64,000 bases of DNA from Burkholderia sp. Bp8963 (GTDB lineage Bacteria; Pseudomonadota; Gammaproteobacteria; Burkholderiales; Burkholderiaceae), in contig NZ_QTQP01000028.1 of assembly GCF_003854275.1 (NCBI RefSeq), positions 1 through 64,000 of the forward strand, written 5' to 3'. Both the position numbers and the translations under genes were made by a program. Positions within the stretch are counted from its first letter, which is position 1. Every line of letters begins with the position of its first letter. Positions 37,629 to 46,085 of the stretch are shown here, piece by piece. Under the pieces are notes generated by a model. The model was not told the DNA's origin. It ran no database searches and saw only the letters and a program-made list of their open reading frames with translations.

Positions 37629-38516
37629 TCACCCGAGCAGTGACGGATTCAGCAACTCGTGACCCCAACTGTCGCCTCGGGGGTTGTATTCGGACTGCTC
37701 GAGCGCAGGCGTGCCGCCCCAGCCATATTCACAAAAGAAGCCGGATGGCGTCTGCATGTAGAACGACACCATGTTGTCGTTCTGATGGCGGCCGAGCCCC
37801 ATCAGAATCGGCACCTTGTTCTCCTTCGCCAGCTCATAGGTCAGGCCGACGTCATCAATCGAGTCCGCCTCGACCATGAAATGCTGAACGCGCTTCGTGA
37901 AGCCCGGAATGCCGAACGCGACGGAGTGGCCGCGCGAATTGCAATGCATGAACATCGGCGCGATTTTATGCCCCGCCATCGACATCCTCGCCTCGATGCT
38001 GCCTCGCATTCCGAGCGCCTCCCGATAGAAGCGCTCGGATGCCTCGACACCCCGCTCGCGGATGATCATATGCCCCAGCCCGCTCGCGCCCAGCACGAAT
38101 TTTCCGTGCATCGCGCGCGCCGGATGGAACGGTGCATGACGATCCACCTGCGGTCCATGGAAGAGCTCGATCGGCAGGCCGGCGGGATCCTCGAGACGAA
38201 GCAGTTCGAGTACGTGGCGCTCCTCGGCTTCGGCCGTCGACGCCACCTCGAACCGCACGCCCAGCGCCGTCAGTTGCCGCTGCATCGCCCAGAAATCTTC
38301 CGGACCGGAGAGGCGGTATCCGGCATACCGCAAATCGTCCGACGCGCCTTCGTGCAACACGATCCGCTGATGCCAGTAATCCATTCTGAGGCGCACGTCG
38401 GCACCGTCCGTGATGCATTCCATGCCGAGAATCTGCGTCGCAAAATCACGCCAGGCTCCCAGGTCGCTCACATCGAAGCCGATGTAGCCTAGTTCGGTGA
38501 CGCCCACCTTGTTCAT
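37629..38516 (-). CDS. Extradiol ring-cleavage dioxygenase, VOC superfamily (295 aa)
   Basis: A two-domain type I extradiol dioxygenase. The iron ligands are all in place: His149 (SGLGHMIIRE), His212 (RVQHFMVEAD) and Glu263 (GFFCEYGWGG), matching the BphC spacing. The N-terminal pseudo-domain begins VTELGYIGFDVSDLGAWRDFATQILGM. It should open a catechol-type ring next to the diol with O2, as BphC does for dihydroxybiphenyl and HsaC for a steroid A-ring catechol. The start at 38516 has GGAGG in front; the frame is open further upstream but without similarity. It is the last gene of the pirin operon and is followed by a strong hairpin. Presence of this enzyme means an aromatic or aromatised intermediate exists in the pathway. 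Confidence 0.93.
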   Translation of the reverse strand: MNKVGVTELGYIGFDVSDLGAWRDFATQILGMECITDGADVRLRMDYWHQRIVLHEGASDDLRYAGYRLSGPEDFWAMQRQLTALGVRFEVASTAEAEERHVLELLRLEDPAGLPIELFHGPQVDRHAPFHPARAMHGKFVLGASGLGHMIIRERGVEASERFYREALGMRGSIEARMSMAGHKIAPMFMHCNSRGHSVAFGIPGFTKRVQHFMVEADSIDDVGLTYELAKENKVPILMGLGRHQNDNMVSFYMQTPSGFFCEYGWGGTPALEQSEYNPRGDSWGHELLNPSLLG

Positions 38517-38610
38517 TCCGCCTCCTCCGTCGATTACGTCTGCGAAGGGTGAGTCGATCTCACCCGCTCCGCACCCATTGCGTTGCCGCCCGTTCGCCGA
38601 CCGGCGGCCA

Positions 38611-40209
38611 TTAATTGATCCGCCGCTCGAACCCGGCCCAGTACGGCTCCCGCAGCGTGCGGCGAACCACCTTGCCGGACGCATTGCGCGGCAGCGACTC
38701 GACGAAGTCGATGCTCTTCGGAACCTTGTACGCGGCGATGCGCTCGCGCGCGAACGACAGGATGTCCGGCGCGTCCGCGCGGACGCCTGGCTTGAGCACG
38801 ACGACGGCCTTGACCGCCTCGCCCCATTTCGGATCGGGCACGCCGATCACCGCGACCTCAGCGACGCCCGGATGGCCGTAAATCGCGTTCTCGACCTCCG
38901 CCGGATAGATGTTTTCCGCGCCCGAAATGATCATGTCCTTCACACGGTCGTGGATGTACAGATAGCCGTCCTCGTCGAGGTAGCCGGCGTCTCCCGTCCG
39001 CAGCCAGCCGTCCGGATCGACGGTATCCTGCGTCGCTTCGGGCATGCGCCAGTAGCCCGCCATGTTGCTGCTCGACCGGATCAGCACTTCGCCGACGGTA
39101 TTCGGCGGCAGGATCACGCCCGCGCCGTCGACAATCCGGATTTCGACGCCGGGCATCGGAATGCCGGCGGCGCGCAGCCTTTTGCTGCCCGGATAGTGAT
39201 CGTCCGGCGGCAGGTAGACGATCACGCCACTCGTCTCCGTCATTCCGTACTGCTGGCAGAAACCGCAGCCAAAGATGTCCATGCACTCGCGAAGCAGATC
39301 GACCGGCATCGGCGACGCACCGTAGACGATGCACTTCAGCCTCCGGTAATCGACCTCGCGACTACGCGGCTGACGCACGATGATCTGCAGCGCAGATGGC
39401 ACCATGAACATCTTCGAGATGCGATCGCGTTCGACGAAGTCCAGCACCTTCAACGGATCGAACTCCGGGACGACGATCCCCTTCGCGCCGAACAGTAGTC
39501 CCAGCATGCCCCACAGGCTGCCGGCGGCATGTGCGACGGGCATCGCCACCAGGCTCACGTCGTCGGCTGTCCATTGATACCAGCCCATCTCGGCATTGGA
39601 TGCATGCCGCTGCTTCGACAGGATGTTCTCGTGCGTCAGCATCACGCCCTTGGGCCGGCCGGTCGTCCCGGACGTGTAGAGCTGCAGGACGACATCCGAC
39701 GGATCGACTGCGATGTCGGGACTATCCGGGCTCTGGGCAGCAAGCCAAGCATCGAACGACGTCGCACCGTTGACCGGAATGCCGTCGATCGCGATCACCA
39801 ACGGGCGGCTGGCAATCCGCTCGAGAACCGCATTGGCCTGCGCGGCGACATCGGGTCCGACAAACACCACATGCGCTTCGCAGTCTTCGAGGATGGCCGC
39901 CGCCTCGGCGGGAGCCAGACGCCAGCCGATCGGCGTCGTCACGACGCCGGCCTTCGCCGCGCCGAAAAACACCTCGAAATAGCGATCGCTGTTCTTGCCC
40001 AGATATGCGATGCGATGGCCGGGCGCCAACCCTTCGGCAATCAGCGCATTGGCCACCTGATTCGAGCGGGAATGGAATTGCCCATAGGTCGTGTCGCGCC
40101 CGTCGAACGAGAGCGCGACCGCGTGCGGCCGATGAAGCGCGTGCAGCCGCGCAATCTCGGCGAGCGTCGTCATCTGTTCAATGTTGGTCGGACTCGCAGT
40201 TGCGTTCAC
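38611..40209 (-). CDS. AMP-dependent acyl-CoA synthetase/ligase (532 aa)
   Basis: An ANL-superfamily ligase. The phosphate loop is LQLYTSGTTGRPKGVMLTHEN near residue 175, with YGMTETSG near 310, the TGDAGYLDEDGYLYIHDRVKDMIISGAENIYPAEVE hinge around 410-440 and the C-terminal lysine in PRNASGKVVRR. It activates a carboxylic acid to the acyl-AMP and then the CoA thioester. GTG at 40209 was chosen as start because GGAGG lies 6 bases before it and no in-frame ATG fits as well; ATG 40173 is the alternative. Similar ligases are common in steroid and aromatic degradation. In this island it is the only obvious entry step into CoA thioesters besides the core fadD. Confidence 0.92.
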   Translation of the reverse strand: MNATASPTNIEQMTTLAEIARLHALHRPHAVALSFDGRDTTYGQFHSRSNQVANALIAEGLAPGHRIAYLGKNSDRYFEVFFGAAKAGVVTTPIGWRLAPAEAAAILEDCEAHVVFVGPDVAAQANAVLERIASRPLVIAIDGIPVNGATSFDAWLAAQSPDSPDIAVDPSDVVLQLYTSGTTGRPKGVMLTHENILSKQRHASNAEMGWYQWTADDVSLVAMPVAHAAGSLWGMLGLLFGAKGIVVPEFDPLKVLDFVERDRISKMFMVPSALQIIVRQPRSREVDYRRLKCIVYGASPMPVDLLRECMDIFGCGFCQQYGMTETSGVIVYLPPDDHYPGSKRLRAAGIPMPGVEIRIVDGAGVILPPNTVGEVLIRSSSNMAGYWRMPEATQDTVDPDGWLRTGDAGYLDEDGYLYIHDRVKDMIISGAENIYPAEVENAIYGHPGVAEVAVIGVPDPKWGEAVKAVVVLKPGVRADAPDILSFARERIAAYKVPKSIDFVESLPRNASGKVVRRTLREPYWAGFERRIN

Positions 40210-40274
40210 ATCATCCTCCAGAGAATTACGGAATTTCGCCCGGCCTTCGCCGTGTGCGAACTCGGCCGGCCCGG

Positions 40275-41351
40275 CTAGTCCACCCGATACTTCTGCACGA
40301 CGTCCTCGAGCAGCGTGAGTCCATGACCGGGGCGTTCGCTGAGATGCAGCGAGCCATCTGCAAGAACTGGCAATCCGTCGAACAGAATCGACGACCAGTC
40401 CATCCATTCGGCAATGAGGCCGTTCGGAACGGCGGCGATGCAGTGCGCGAAAATCTCGGGAATCAGATGGCTCGCGACCGGAACGCCGAACGATTCGGCC
40501 AGCGCAGCCGCTTTCCGGAACTGCGTGATGCCGCCCATCCGGCACATGTCGACCATCAGGTAATCCACTGCGCGGGCCTTCAGCAGGCGCAGCAGGGACA
40601 CCGGGTCATAGTGGTATTCGCCGGCGCAGATCGGCACGTCCAGCGCCTGAGCCACCGCGGCCTGGCCCTCGATGTCGTGCATCGCGGTCGGATCTTCCAG
40701 CCAGAAAAGCTCGAACTCCTCCAGCGCGCGGCCCACTCTGATCGCGCGAGACGGCGTCCAGGTCTGGTTGACGTCGTACAGCAGGTCAACGTCGTAGCCG
40801 ATCGCTTCGCGCACTGCCCGCACGCGCGCCACCACATCCTCCACGCGCGCGTCACGCTCCGCGTGCGGCCGAATCTTGACGGCACGATGGCCTTTCGCGA
40901 CGAGTTCCGCCGCCTGGCGCTGCAGGACATCAGGCCGGTTTCCCATTGCGGCGTTGCTCTGGTAAGTCCTCACGTGATTCGCGTGCCCGCCGAGCAGGCG
41001 CCACAGCGGCTGGCCGGTTTCCTTGCCCCAGACGTCCCACAACGCGATGTCGATCGCCGCCGCCGCGATGTTCAGCAGCCCGCCCGGGCCCACGAAGTTG
41101 GACGGATAGATCATCCGTGCGAACACGTGCTCGATCTGCCGCGGATCCTCGCCGATGATCAGGTCGCCCAGATCGCGCACCATCGCCGATAGCGATCGCT
41201 GAAATTCCGGGTTCAGGCTGAAGGTATGCCCGATGCCGTCTATGCCGGCGTCGGTGCGAATCCGCGCGACGACCACCGGCAGGCGGCCTTGATAGCGGCC
41301 GAAATTCTGCGGAACGACTGTGGAAATGACGTCGACATGGGTAATCTTCAT
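40275..41351 (-). CDS. Mandelate racemase / muconate lactonizing enzyme family protein (358 aa)
   Basis: An enolase-superfamily enzyme. The capping domain (MKITHVDVISTVVPQNFGRYQG) is followed by the barrel with Lys159 (AVKIRPH), the three metal ligands Asp193 (LLYDVNQ), Glu219 (FWLEDP) and Glu245 (CAGEYH), and His295 (VASHLIPEI). The KxK motif of muconate cycloisomerases is KIR here, so the chemistry is closer to mandelate racemase or sugar acid dehydratases. It abstracts a proton alpha to a carboxylate; the substrate is unknown. Such an enzyme in a hydrophobic-compound cluster is unusual. ATG 41351 follows GAGAGCACCC; the gene lies between pirin (94-bp gap) and the acyl-CoA ligase (65-bp gap). 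Confidence 0.92.
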   Translation of the reverse strand: MKITHVDVISTVVPQNFGRYQGRLPVVVARIRTDAGIDGIGHTFSLNPEFQRSLSAMVRDLGDLIIGEDPRQIEHVFARMIYPSNFVGPGGLLNIAAAAIDIALWDVWGKETGQPLWRLLGGHANHVRTYQSNAAMGNRPDVLQRQAAELVAKGHRAVKIRPHAERDARVEDVVARVRAVREAIGYDVDLLYDVNQTWTPSRAIRVGRALEEFELFWLEDPTAMHDIEGQAAVAQALDVPICAGEYHYDPVSLLRLLKARAVDYLMVDMCRMGGITQFRKAAALAESFGVPVASHLIPEIFAHCIAAVPNGLIAEWMDWSSILFDGLPVLADGSLHLSERPGHGLTLLEDVVQKYRVD

Positions 41352-41445
41352 GGGTGCTCTCTTGTTCCGATAGCGCTCGCGTGACCATTGCCATGCGAAT
41401 CGATCGATACGCCAGCCATTCGCGGTGACACACGCGGCGAACGAC

Positions 41446-42306
41446 TCAGCGGCGCAGTCGCCCTTCCTTGCGGAGCTGCATGCCGATCTTCTGAATGCGA
41501 GACTCGCCTTCCCGCAGCGCATCCTCGCTCGTGTGCACCGAGTAGTAGCCGAGCACCAGATCGTGCGGATGCTTCACCGCCGAGCCGACGACGAACTCCG
41601 CGTCCGTCTCGGCCTCGAATTCGATTGCGTCGTCCGACTCTGCAAAGACCACGAGCTCGCCGGCGGCCAGGGCGTCCAGGGCGTCCGGCGCGACGAGCGC
41701 ACCCCGGCTGATTGCCGTCCATCCGACGGTCTGCCCCTTCGGGGGCTGGAACCGCCAGCGTTCGCCGGCCTTCAGCGAGACCGACAGATAGGTGATCGGG
41801 GACGGCACGTCGATCGCGCTCTTTGCTGAACCGTAGCGACCCAGCAGCACCGTCACGGGACCATCGTGCTCAATCGCGTCTCCTTGCAGATAAATGCTCT
41901 CGGCCTTGCCCAGCTCCGTTTCAGCCGGGAGTGCGATCCACAGTTGAAATGCACGAACCGGACCGCCATCGCCGAAATCACCGCCGTGCCACGCGCCGCC
42001 GCCTGCATGCATCCATTCGAGGCCGCCCTTCGAGATTTGCCCGGTGCGGCCCATCGTGTCTTCGTAGCCCACGCTGCCCTCGAGCATCCACGTGATCGTC
42101 GCGATGCCCGAATGCGGATGAAGCCCGAAGCCCTGCGCCGAAATGCCGTTGACGTCGACCAGGTCGAGAAAAACGAACGGGCGCAGCATCTGTCCCACGT
42201 CCGAAGGACTCATCAGCCGCGTGACGGGCCCGTGCCGGCGGCCACGGGTGCGGAATACGACGTGGCGCTTGGTGGCTGCGTCGGCAATCGGCATGGAATA
42301 GGACAT
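41446..42306 (-). CDS. Pirin family protein (286 aa)
   Basis: A bicupin of the pirin family. The N-terminal cupin has the metal-binding LHPHSGIATITWMLEGSVGYEDTMGRTGQISKGGLEWMHAGGGAWHGG (histidines near 63, 65, 107 and a later Glu/His). The C-terminal cupin reads VTYLSVSLKAGERWRFQPPKGQTVGWTAISRGAL. Some pirins have quercetinase activity (cleaving flavonols with O2), others are redox sensors. An AAGGAGCAACCG sequence precedes ATG 42306. It is the first gene after promoter element D, with a leader of about 33 nt, so it is a direct member of the putative MalT-type regulon. The last residues (RIQKIGMQLRKEGRLRR) are basic and of unclear meaning. Confidence 0.9.
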   Translation of the reverse strand: MSYSMPIADAATKRHVVFRTRGRRHGPVTRLMSPSDVGQMLRPFVFLDLVDVNGISAQGFGLHPHSGIATITWMLEGSVGYEDTMGRTGQISKGGLEWMHAGGGAWHGGDFGDGGPVRAFQLWIALPAETELGKAESIYLQGDAIEHDGPVTVLLGRYGSAKSAIDVPSPITYLSVSLKAGERWRFQPPKGQTVGWTAISRGALVAPDALDALAAGELVVFAESDDAIEFEAETDAEFVVGSAVKHPHDLVLGYYSVHTSEDALREGESRIQKIGMQLRKEGRLRR

Positions 42307-42345
42307 CGGTTGCTCCTTCGATACGGAAGTTCACATGACGAATCC

Positions 42346-42402
42346 ATCATATGGAGCACTCGATGCGGCGACTAGACCGTGCCGCCGGACGACATTCATC
42401 CA
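42346..42402 (-). promoter_or_regulatory. Promoter element D, upstream of the pirin operon
   Basis: Fourth copy of the 57-bp element. The box is GGATGA-ATG-TCGTCC (42401-42387), the best inverted repeat of the set (GGAYGA on both sides), and the -10 is TATGAT (42351-42346), close to consensus. The spacing between them is the same as in the other three copies. Transcription should start about 33 nt before pirin. Confidence 0.7.
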
Positions 42403-42524
42403 ATAATCGACGCTATGACCATTGCGCGTCGCATGCGCCCAGGCAGCCCCAACGCGTGCGGCGGCATCGGGCATGTCTGAACCGCCGCGCGCGTGTCGAA
42501 GCGAAGCCAGACGTTCGCGAAACG

Positions 42525-44228
42525 TCAGAACGTCGTCTGCAGCGTCAGCGATACCCACGGCTTGTCGTTCCACATGAACGGGCCGTTCCCACCCGCGTAA
42601 AAGGACGGCCCGCCGGGCGCGAAGCGTGTCGTGCCGCCCGTGTGGCTGTGGTAGCCGTTGTATTGCAGCGTGACGTTGTACTTGTTGTGAATGAGCGAGT
42701 GGAGCCCGATCGTGTAGATCAGCGAACCCTGATTCGCGACGGCAGTGGATAACGACGGCGTGTTGCCATAGATCCCGTACATCACGAACATCGGCATGTC
42801 GATATCGACGCCAGGAAAAACCTGCAGCCATTTCGGATCGAACTGCATCGCGGCGACGATCGAGTTGTTCGTCGCGCAGCCATCCCATTTGCTACCCGTC
42901 GGGCACGCGAGCCCGTTGCCGGTGCCGTGGTAGAGATCGGCATTCTTGATCGAACCCACTCGCTGCGTGAAGGCGAGTTCGGCGATCAGCGTCGCCGATT
43001 CATAGAGCGGCGTCTTTTTCAGCGGCACGAGCGCGTTCGCGATCAGGTTGATCGTGTCGCCGCGGGCGCCCGCCCTGCCGGACGGATCGGCTAGCGAAGG
43101 GCCGGCCACCGAATTGAGCGCCGTGTTATGCCGATACGAGAGCTCGAAACCCGTGCTGAGGTTGCCGAGGCCCGCTTCCGCACTGACGCCGAATAGCTGC
43201 GCGTTCTGGTTGTAGGACAGGTGATAATTGGTCGCCCCCGTGGCCGGATCGCGGCCGAAGAGCAACCACGGCTGTGCCTCGTCGAGCCGGCGATAGTAAA
43301 AGCTGAGATTGCCGCCCGCCATGAAATCCGGGCTCCACGTTGCCCGAATGCCGAAGTTGTTGTGAACGTTCCTCGGCTTGAAATCGGTGCCGCGCGGGAT
43401 CGCGCCCAGCAACTGGGTCGGTCCGTAGAACAGGAAATCCGACAACCCGAGATAAGTCCCACCCTCCGGCAACAGGTTGTGCTCGAACTCGAAGAAGTAC
43501 TGCGCAGCCAGCGACAACTGGGGCGTGACGTCGGTCTGCATGTAGATCTGGCCACGCGGCAGCGCCAGTTCCTTCAGCGTGGAGCCCGGCGCGGCAGACC
43601 CCTTGATGCCGTCCACCGGATTCTGCGCGTAGCTGATGCTCTGGTCGCCGAAGAAGAATGCCGTGCCCCAGACCGCCGCCAGACGACCGAGCTTGACCGA
43701 CGTCGAATGCCCGCCAACCTCGAAGTTGCCGTAGGCGAATGCGTCGAGCAATTGCGTACCGCTCTCGTAGTAACTGCGCGTATATGACGAATACCGGTTA
43801 CCCGCGTACGAGCCGAGCGCCGAATACGGCAACCCGGGCGCGACGAAACCGGGATTGGATTTCACGGTATCGTTGTACGCAAAATCCTTGAAAAGCGATG
43901 CGCTGACGCGGAATCCATAATTCTGACGATATGAGACTGTCAGTTCCGTGAGATCGGATAGTCGATTGGTCACGAGGCTGCCGGCGTGATCGAATTTGTA
44001 TTCGGATTCGTTGAAAACGGGGTTGTTTCCAATACCCGAATTCACGCCATGCACGCGCATGCCGCCGACGTATTGAAACGTGTTGTCCCAGCGCCCGTCG
44101 ATATCGTCGCCCAGCGTAAATTGAAAGGCCTGCGCCGACATGGGGCCGGCAAGCAGGATCCCTCCACACGCCATCGCGCCGATGCCGGTGCACACGCGGG
44201 TCGCACATCTTCTGCTCTTCTGTCTCAC
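42525..44228 (-). CDS. DUF1302 family outer membrane protein (567 aa)
   Basis: A signal peptide (TRVCTGIGAMACGGILLAGPMSAQAF, cleavage after AQA) precedes FQFTLGDDIDGRWDNTFQYVGGMRV, the usual DUF1302 opening. The rest is a long series of amphipathic strands (SLVTNRLSDLTELTVSYRQNYGFRVSASLFKDFAYND, NYGFRV, FEVGGHSTSVKLGRLAAVWGTAFFFGDQSISY), and it ends in an outer-membrane type terminal Phe (SLTLQTTF). A beta-barrel pore of 16-18 strands is inferred. DUF1302 proteins accompany DUF1329, MMPL and YCF48-like proteins in degradation clusters for hydrophobic substrates and probably form the outer-membrane part of the uptake route. The small exported protein gene lies 86 bp upstream on the same strand. 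Confidence 0.9.
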   Translation of the reverse strand: MRQKSRRCATRVCTGIGAMACGGILLAGPMSAQAFQFTLGDDIDGRWDNTFQYVGGMRVHGVNSGIGNNPVFNESEYKFDHAGSLVTNRLSDLTELTVSYRQNYGFRVSASLFKDFAYNDTVKSNPGFVAPGLPYSALGSYAGNRYSSYTRSYYESGTQLLDAFAYGNFEVGGHSTSVKLGRLAAVWGTAFFFGDQSISYAQNPVDGIKGSAAPGSTLKELALPRGQIYMQTDVTPQLSLAAQYFFEFEHNLLPEGGTYLGLSDFLFYGPTQLLGAIPRGTDFKPRNVHNNFGIRATWSPDFMAGGNLSFYYRRLDEAQPWLLFGRDPATGATNYHLSYNQNAQLFGVSAEAGLGNLSTGFELSYRHNTALNSVAGPSLADPSGRAGARGDTINLIANALVPLKKTPLYESATLIAELAFTQRVGSIKNADLYHGTGNGLACPTGSKWDGCATNNSIVAAMQFDPKWLQVFPGVDIDMPMFVMYGIYGNTPSLSTAVANQGSLIYTIGLHSLIHNKYNVTLQYNGYHSHTGGTTRFAPGGPSFYAGGNGPFMWNDKPWVSLTLQTTF

Positions 44229-44314
44229 GTCAATCTCCTCACGTCTCGTTGAAATATGAAATGTCGTCGCGCGGTCATGCGATGGCGTCGTCTCTCACGA
44301 CGAGAGTCGATCAT

Positions 44315-44500
44315 TCAGGGAAACAGACGAAACGACACCCCGGAAAATGTGCTCGGGGTGATGCAGCTGCCGCCATAGTATGTGCATGCGACCGGATTGG
44401 CCTGCTCGCTGGCCGGACCTTCACTGACACAGACAGGAATCAGGACTGCCATCGCAATGGCACATAACAGCAACCCGATTGCATACGTCGATCGTTTCAT
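44315..44500 (-). CDS. Small exported or membrane-anchored protein (61 aa), unknown
   Basis: The frame starts MKRSTYAIGLLLCAIAMAVLIPVCVSEGPASEQANP, a short basic start followed by a 17-residue hydrophobic stretch, then a tail with Cys-Thr-Tyr-Tyr-Gly-Gly-Ser-Cys. GGGAGACGGCA precedes the ATG at 44500, a good ribosome binding site. The tail has two cysteines seven residues apart that could form a disulfide. A cleavable signal peptide or a single membrane anchor are both possible. No family was recognised. The gene precedes the DUF1302 gene by 86 bp on the same strand and could be cotranscribed with it. Confidence 0.55.
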   Translation of the reverse strand: MKRSTYAIGLLLCAIAMAVLIPVCVSEGPASEQANPVACTYYGGSCITPSTFSGVSFRLFP

Positions 44501-45160
44501 TGCCGTCTCCCATTCGATTATTCGATGCCGTCCGCATGAACCGGACGCCGGCCTACTTCGACTGACCAATCGATTGATGAAACGTCACGGCCCATCTTCC
44601 ACAACAGCACGGACGATGTTTGTCGCCTTCGGCATCGAGCCTCCCCTGGAATCAGCCATCCCTGGCTGCCCTAATCAGGTTCTCGATGGAGTCGTCAAAG
44701 CATGGGGGCAATTATGAAACCTGGCGTCATACGGTCATCGTCGGAAGAGACGAATTTTCCCTACGAGAATCGGTGATGGGAAATCGGACAGCGTGACGCC
44801 CCATCCGAGCAAGTTGCTTCACGAAGCCCGACACAAAAATCGTCCATTCCGACGAAGACTGAATGCCGCGGTGCTTCACAATGATCAATCACCAATGGCG
44901 CGGCGCGACCACAGTTCCTCTGATGGTCCGGTCGGAATTTTATATTGCGTCACGAACTTCAATAAAAAAACAGACAAATCCGATGATTTATGGCCACCAT
45001 CATTTCGATGAAATTTCGTATTTCATAATTCCATACCCATAAAAACTATTACCCAACCGCCTTATATAACCGACACCCTGGACAAGCTCGCCATTGAATA
45101 CGAGGTTCACTCCAGCAAGTGGAACCGAAACCAAATTCATTTAACCGACAAAGGAAAATC
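44501..45160. other. 660-bp low-GC intergenic region
   Basis: No gene found on either strand. Base composition falls clearly towards 45100, with runs such as AATAAAAAAACAG and TTATATAA. A perfect 7-bp inverted repeat ATGAAAT-TTCGT-ATTTCAT is at 45008-45026. The promoter of the SDR gene at 45161 should be in the right third, with TTATAT at about 45060 as possible -10. Confidence 0.5.
45008..45026. promoter_or_regulatory. 7-bp inverted repeat upstream of the SDR gene
   Basis: ATGAAAT (45008-45014), TTCGT, ATTTCAT (45020-45026). Perfect and AT-rich, 135 bp upstream of the SDR start. It could be an operator. No regulator can be assigned. Confidence 0.35.
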
Positions 45161-45892
45161 ATGGGACTTCTGGAAGGGAAAGTTGTCGTCATCACAGGGG
45201 CTGCCCAAGGACAGGGGGCAATGGAGGCGCGCATATTCGGCTCGGAAGGAGCGCAACTCGTACTGACCGATATCGCGCCCGCCGGCGCGGCGGTGGCCGA
45301 GGAAATCGGCAGCCAGGCGGTATTCCGGCAGCATGACGTCGCCGATCCGGCCGCGTGGAAGAGCGTAGTCGACCTGGCGATGGACCGATACGGTCGGATC
45401 GACGTGCTTGTCAACAACGCTGGCGTATATAAGCCCTGTACATTGCAAGATACCGATGTCGCGCTGCTGGACTTGCACTATCGGATCAATCAGCTAGGCG
45501 TTTTCCTCGGGATGAAGTCGGTCATCGGCCCAATGACTGCCGGGGGCGGAGGTTCCATCGTTAACATCTCGTCCCAGGCCGCCCTCAGCAGCGTCCCAGG
45601 CGCTTTTGCTTATGCGGCGACGAAGTGGGCAGTGCGGGGGATGACCAAATCGGCAGCGCTGGATCTTGCGCGTTACGGAATTCGCGTCAATTCGGTCCAT
45701 CCGGGCGGGATCGACACGCCCATGATTGCCGAGAATAGCGCCGAGGCAATGGAAGGCTTCAAAGCCATGATTCCAATGGGACGCCTTGGGACGCCGGCAG
45801 AAGTCGGCCAGGTCGTACTTTTTCTCGCCTCAAGCGCGTCCAGTTACATGACCGGAGCGGAAATCGCGGTAGCCGGGGGCTTTGGAGTCTAG
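45161..45892 (+). CDS. SDR-family oxidoreductase, hydroxysteroid/cyclic alcohol dehydrogenase-like (243 aa)
   Basis: A classical SDR: TGAAQGQGAMEARIFGSEGAQLVLTDI (the Asp of TDI indicates NAD+), NNAGVYK near residue 85, NISSQAA and YAATK as catalytic residues, and MTGAEIAVAGGFGV at the end. The G-A-A-Q-G-Q-G motif and length resemble 3-alpha/20-beta-hydroxysteroid and cyclopentanol dehydrogenases. ATG 45161 is preceded by AAAGGAAA. Codon use is less GC-biased than in the genes to the right, and the upstream region is AT-rich, so it may have a separate history. It is the last gene before the tRNA 3' fragment, that is, the gene at the island edge. Confidence 0.93.
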   Translation: MGLLEGKVVVITGAAQGQGAMEARIFGSEGAQLVLTDIAPAGAAVAEEIGSQAVFRQHDVADPAAWKSVVDLAMDRYGRIDVLVNNAGVYKPCTLQDTDVALLDLHYRINQLGVFLGMKSVIGPMTAGGGGSIVNISSQAALSSVPGAFAYAATKWAVRGMTKSAALDLARYGIRVNSVHPGGIDTPMIAENSAEAMEGFKAMIPMGRLGTPAEVGQVVLFLASSASSYMTGAEIAVAGGFGV

Positions 45893-46052
45893 CTGAAAGG
45901 GTTGCCAACGAGATCGATTCAACCACAGACAGCACAGCCGTGCGCAGTAGCCGATGTTCCGTTATCGTCCGGCATTTTTGCGTATACATATGCGTACACG
46001 CCATCAATTGCTCTCAAAAAACCTATTTATATTCAAATAACTATGCGATAAA

Positions 46053-46075
46053 TTCGAGTCCTCTCCTGGGCACCA
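46053..46075 (+). repeat. tRNA 3'-end fragment (candidate attachment site, island boundary)
   Basis: The 23 nt TTCGAGTCCTCTCCTGGGCACCA split as T-loop (TTCGAGT, 54-60), T-stem 3' strand (CCTCT, 61-65), acceptor 3' strand (CCTGGGC, 66-72), A73 and CCA. The T-stem 5' strand (ATAAA instead of AGAGG) and everything further upstream do not fit a tRNA, so this is only the 3' end. A terminator begins 11 bp later, as after a real tRNA gene. The acceptor implies a tRNA starting GCCCAGG, for example a leucine or phenylalanine tRNA. Confidence 0.75.
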
Positions 46076-46085
46076 TCTGTTTTGA

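Noticed and set aside
46030..46075. Complete tRNA gene
   Set aside because: Only positions 54-76 fit; the T-stem 5' side, anticodon and D arms are missing.
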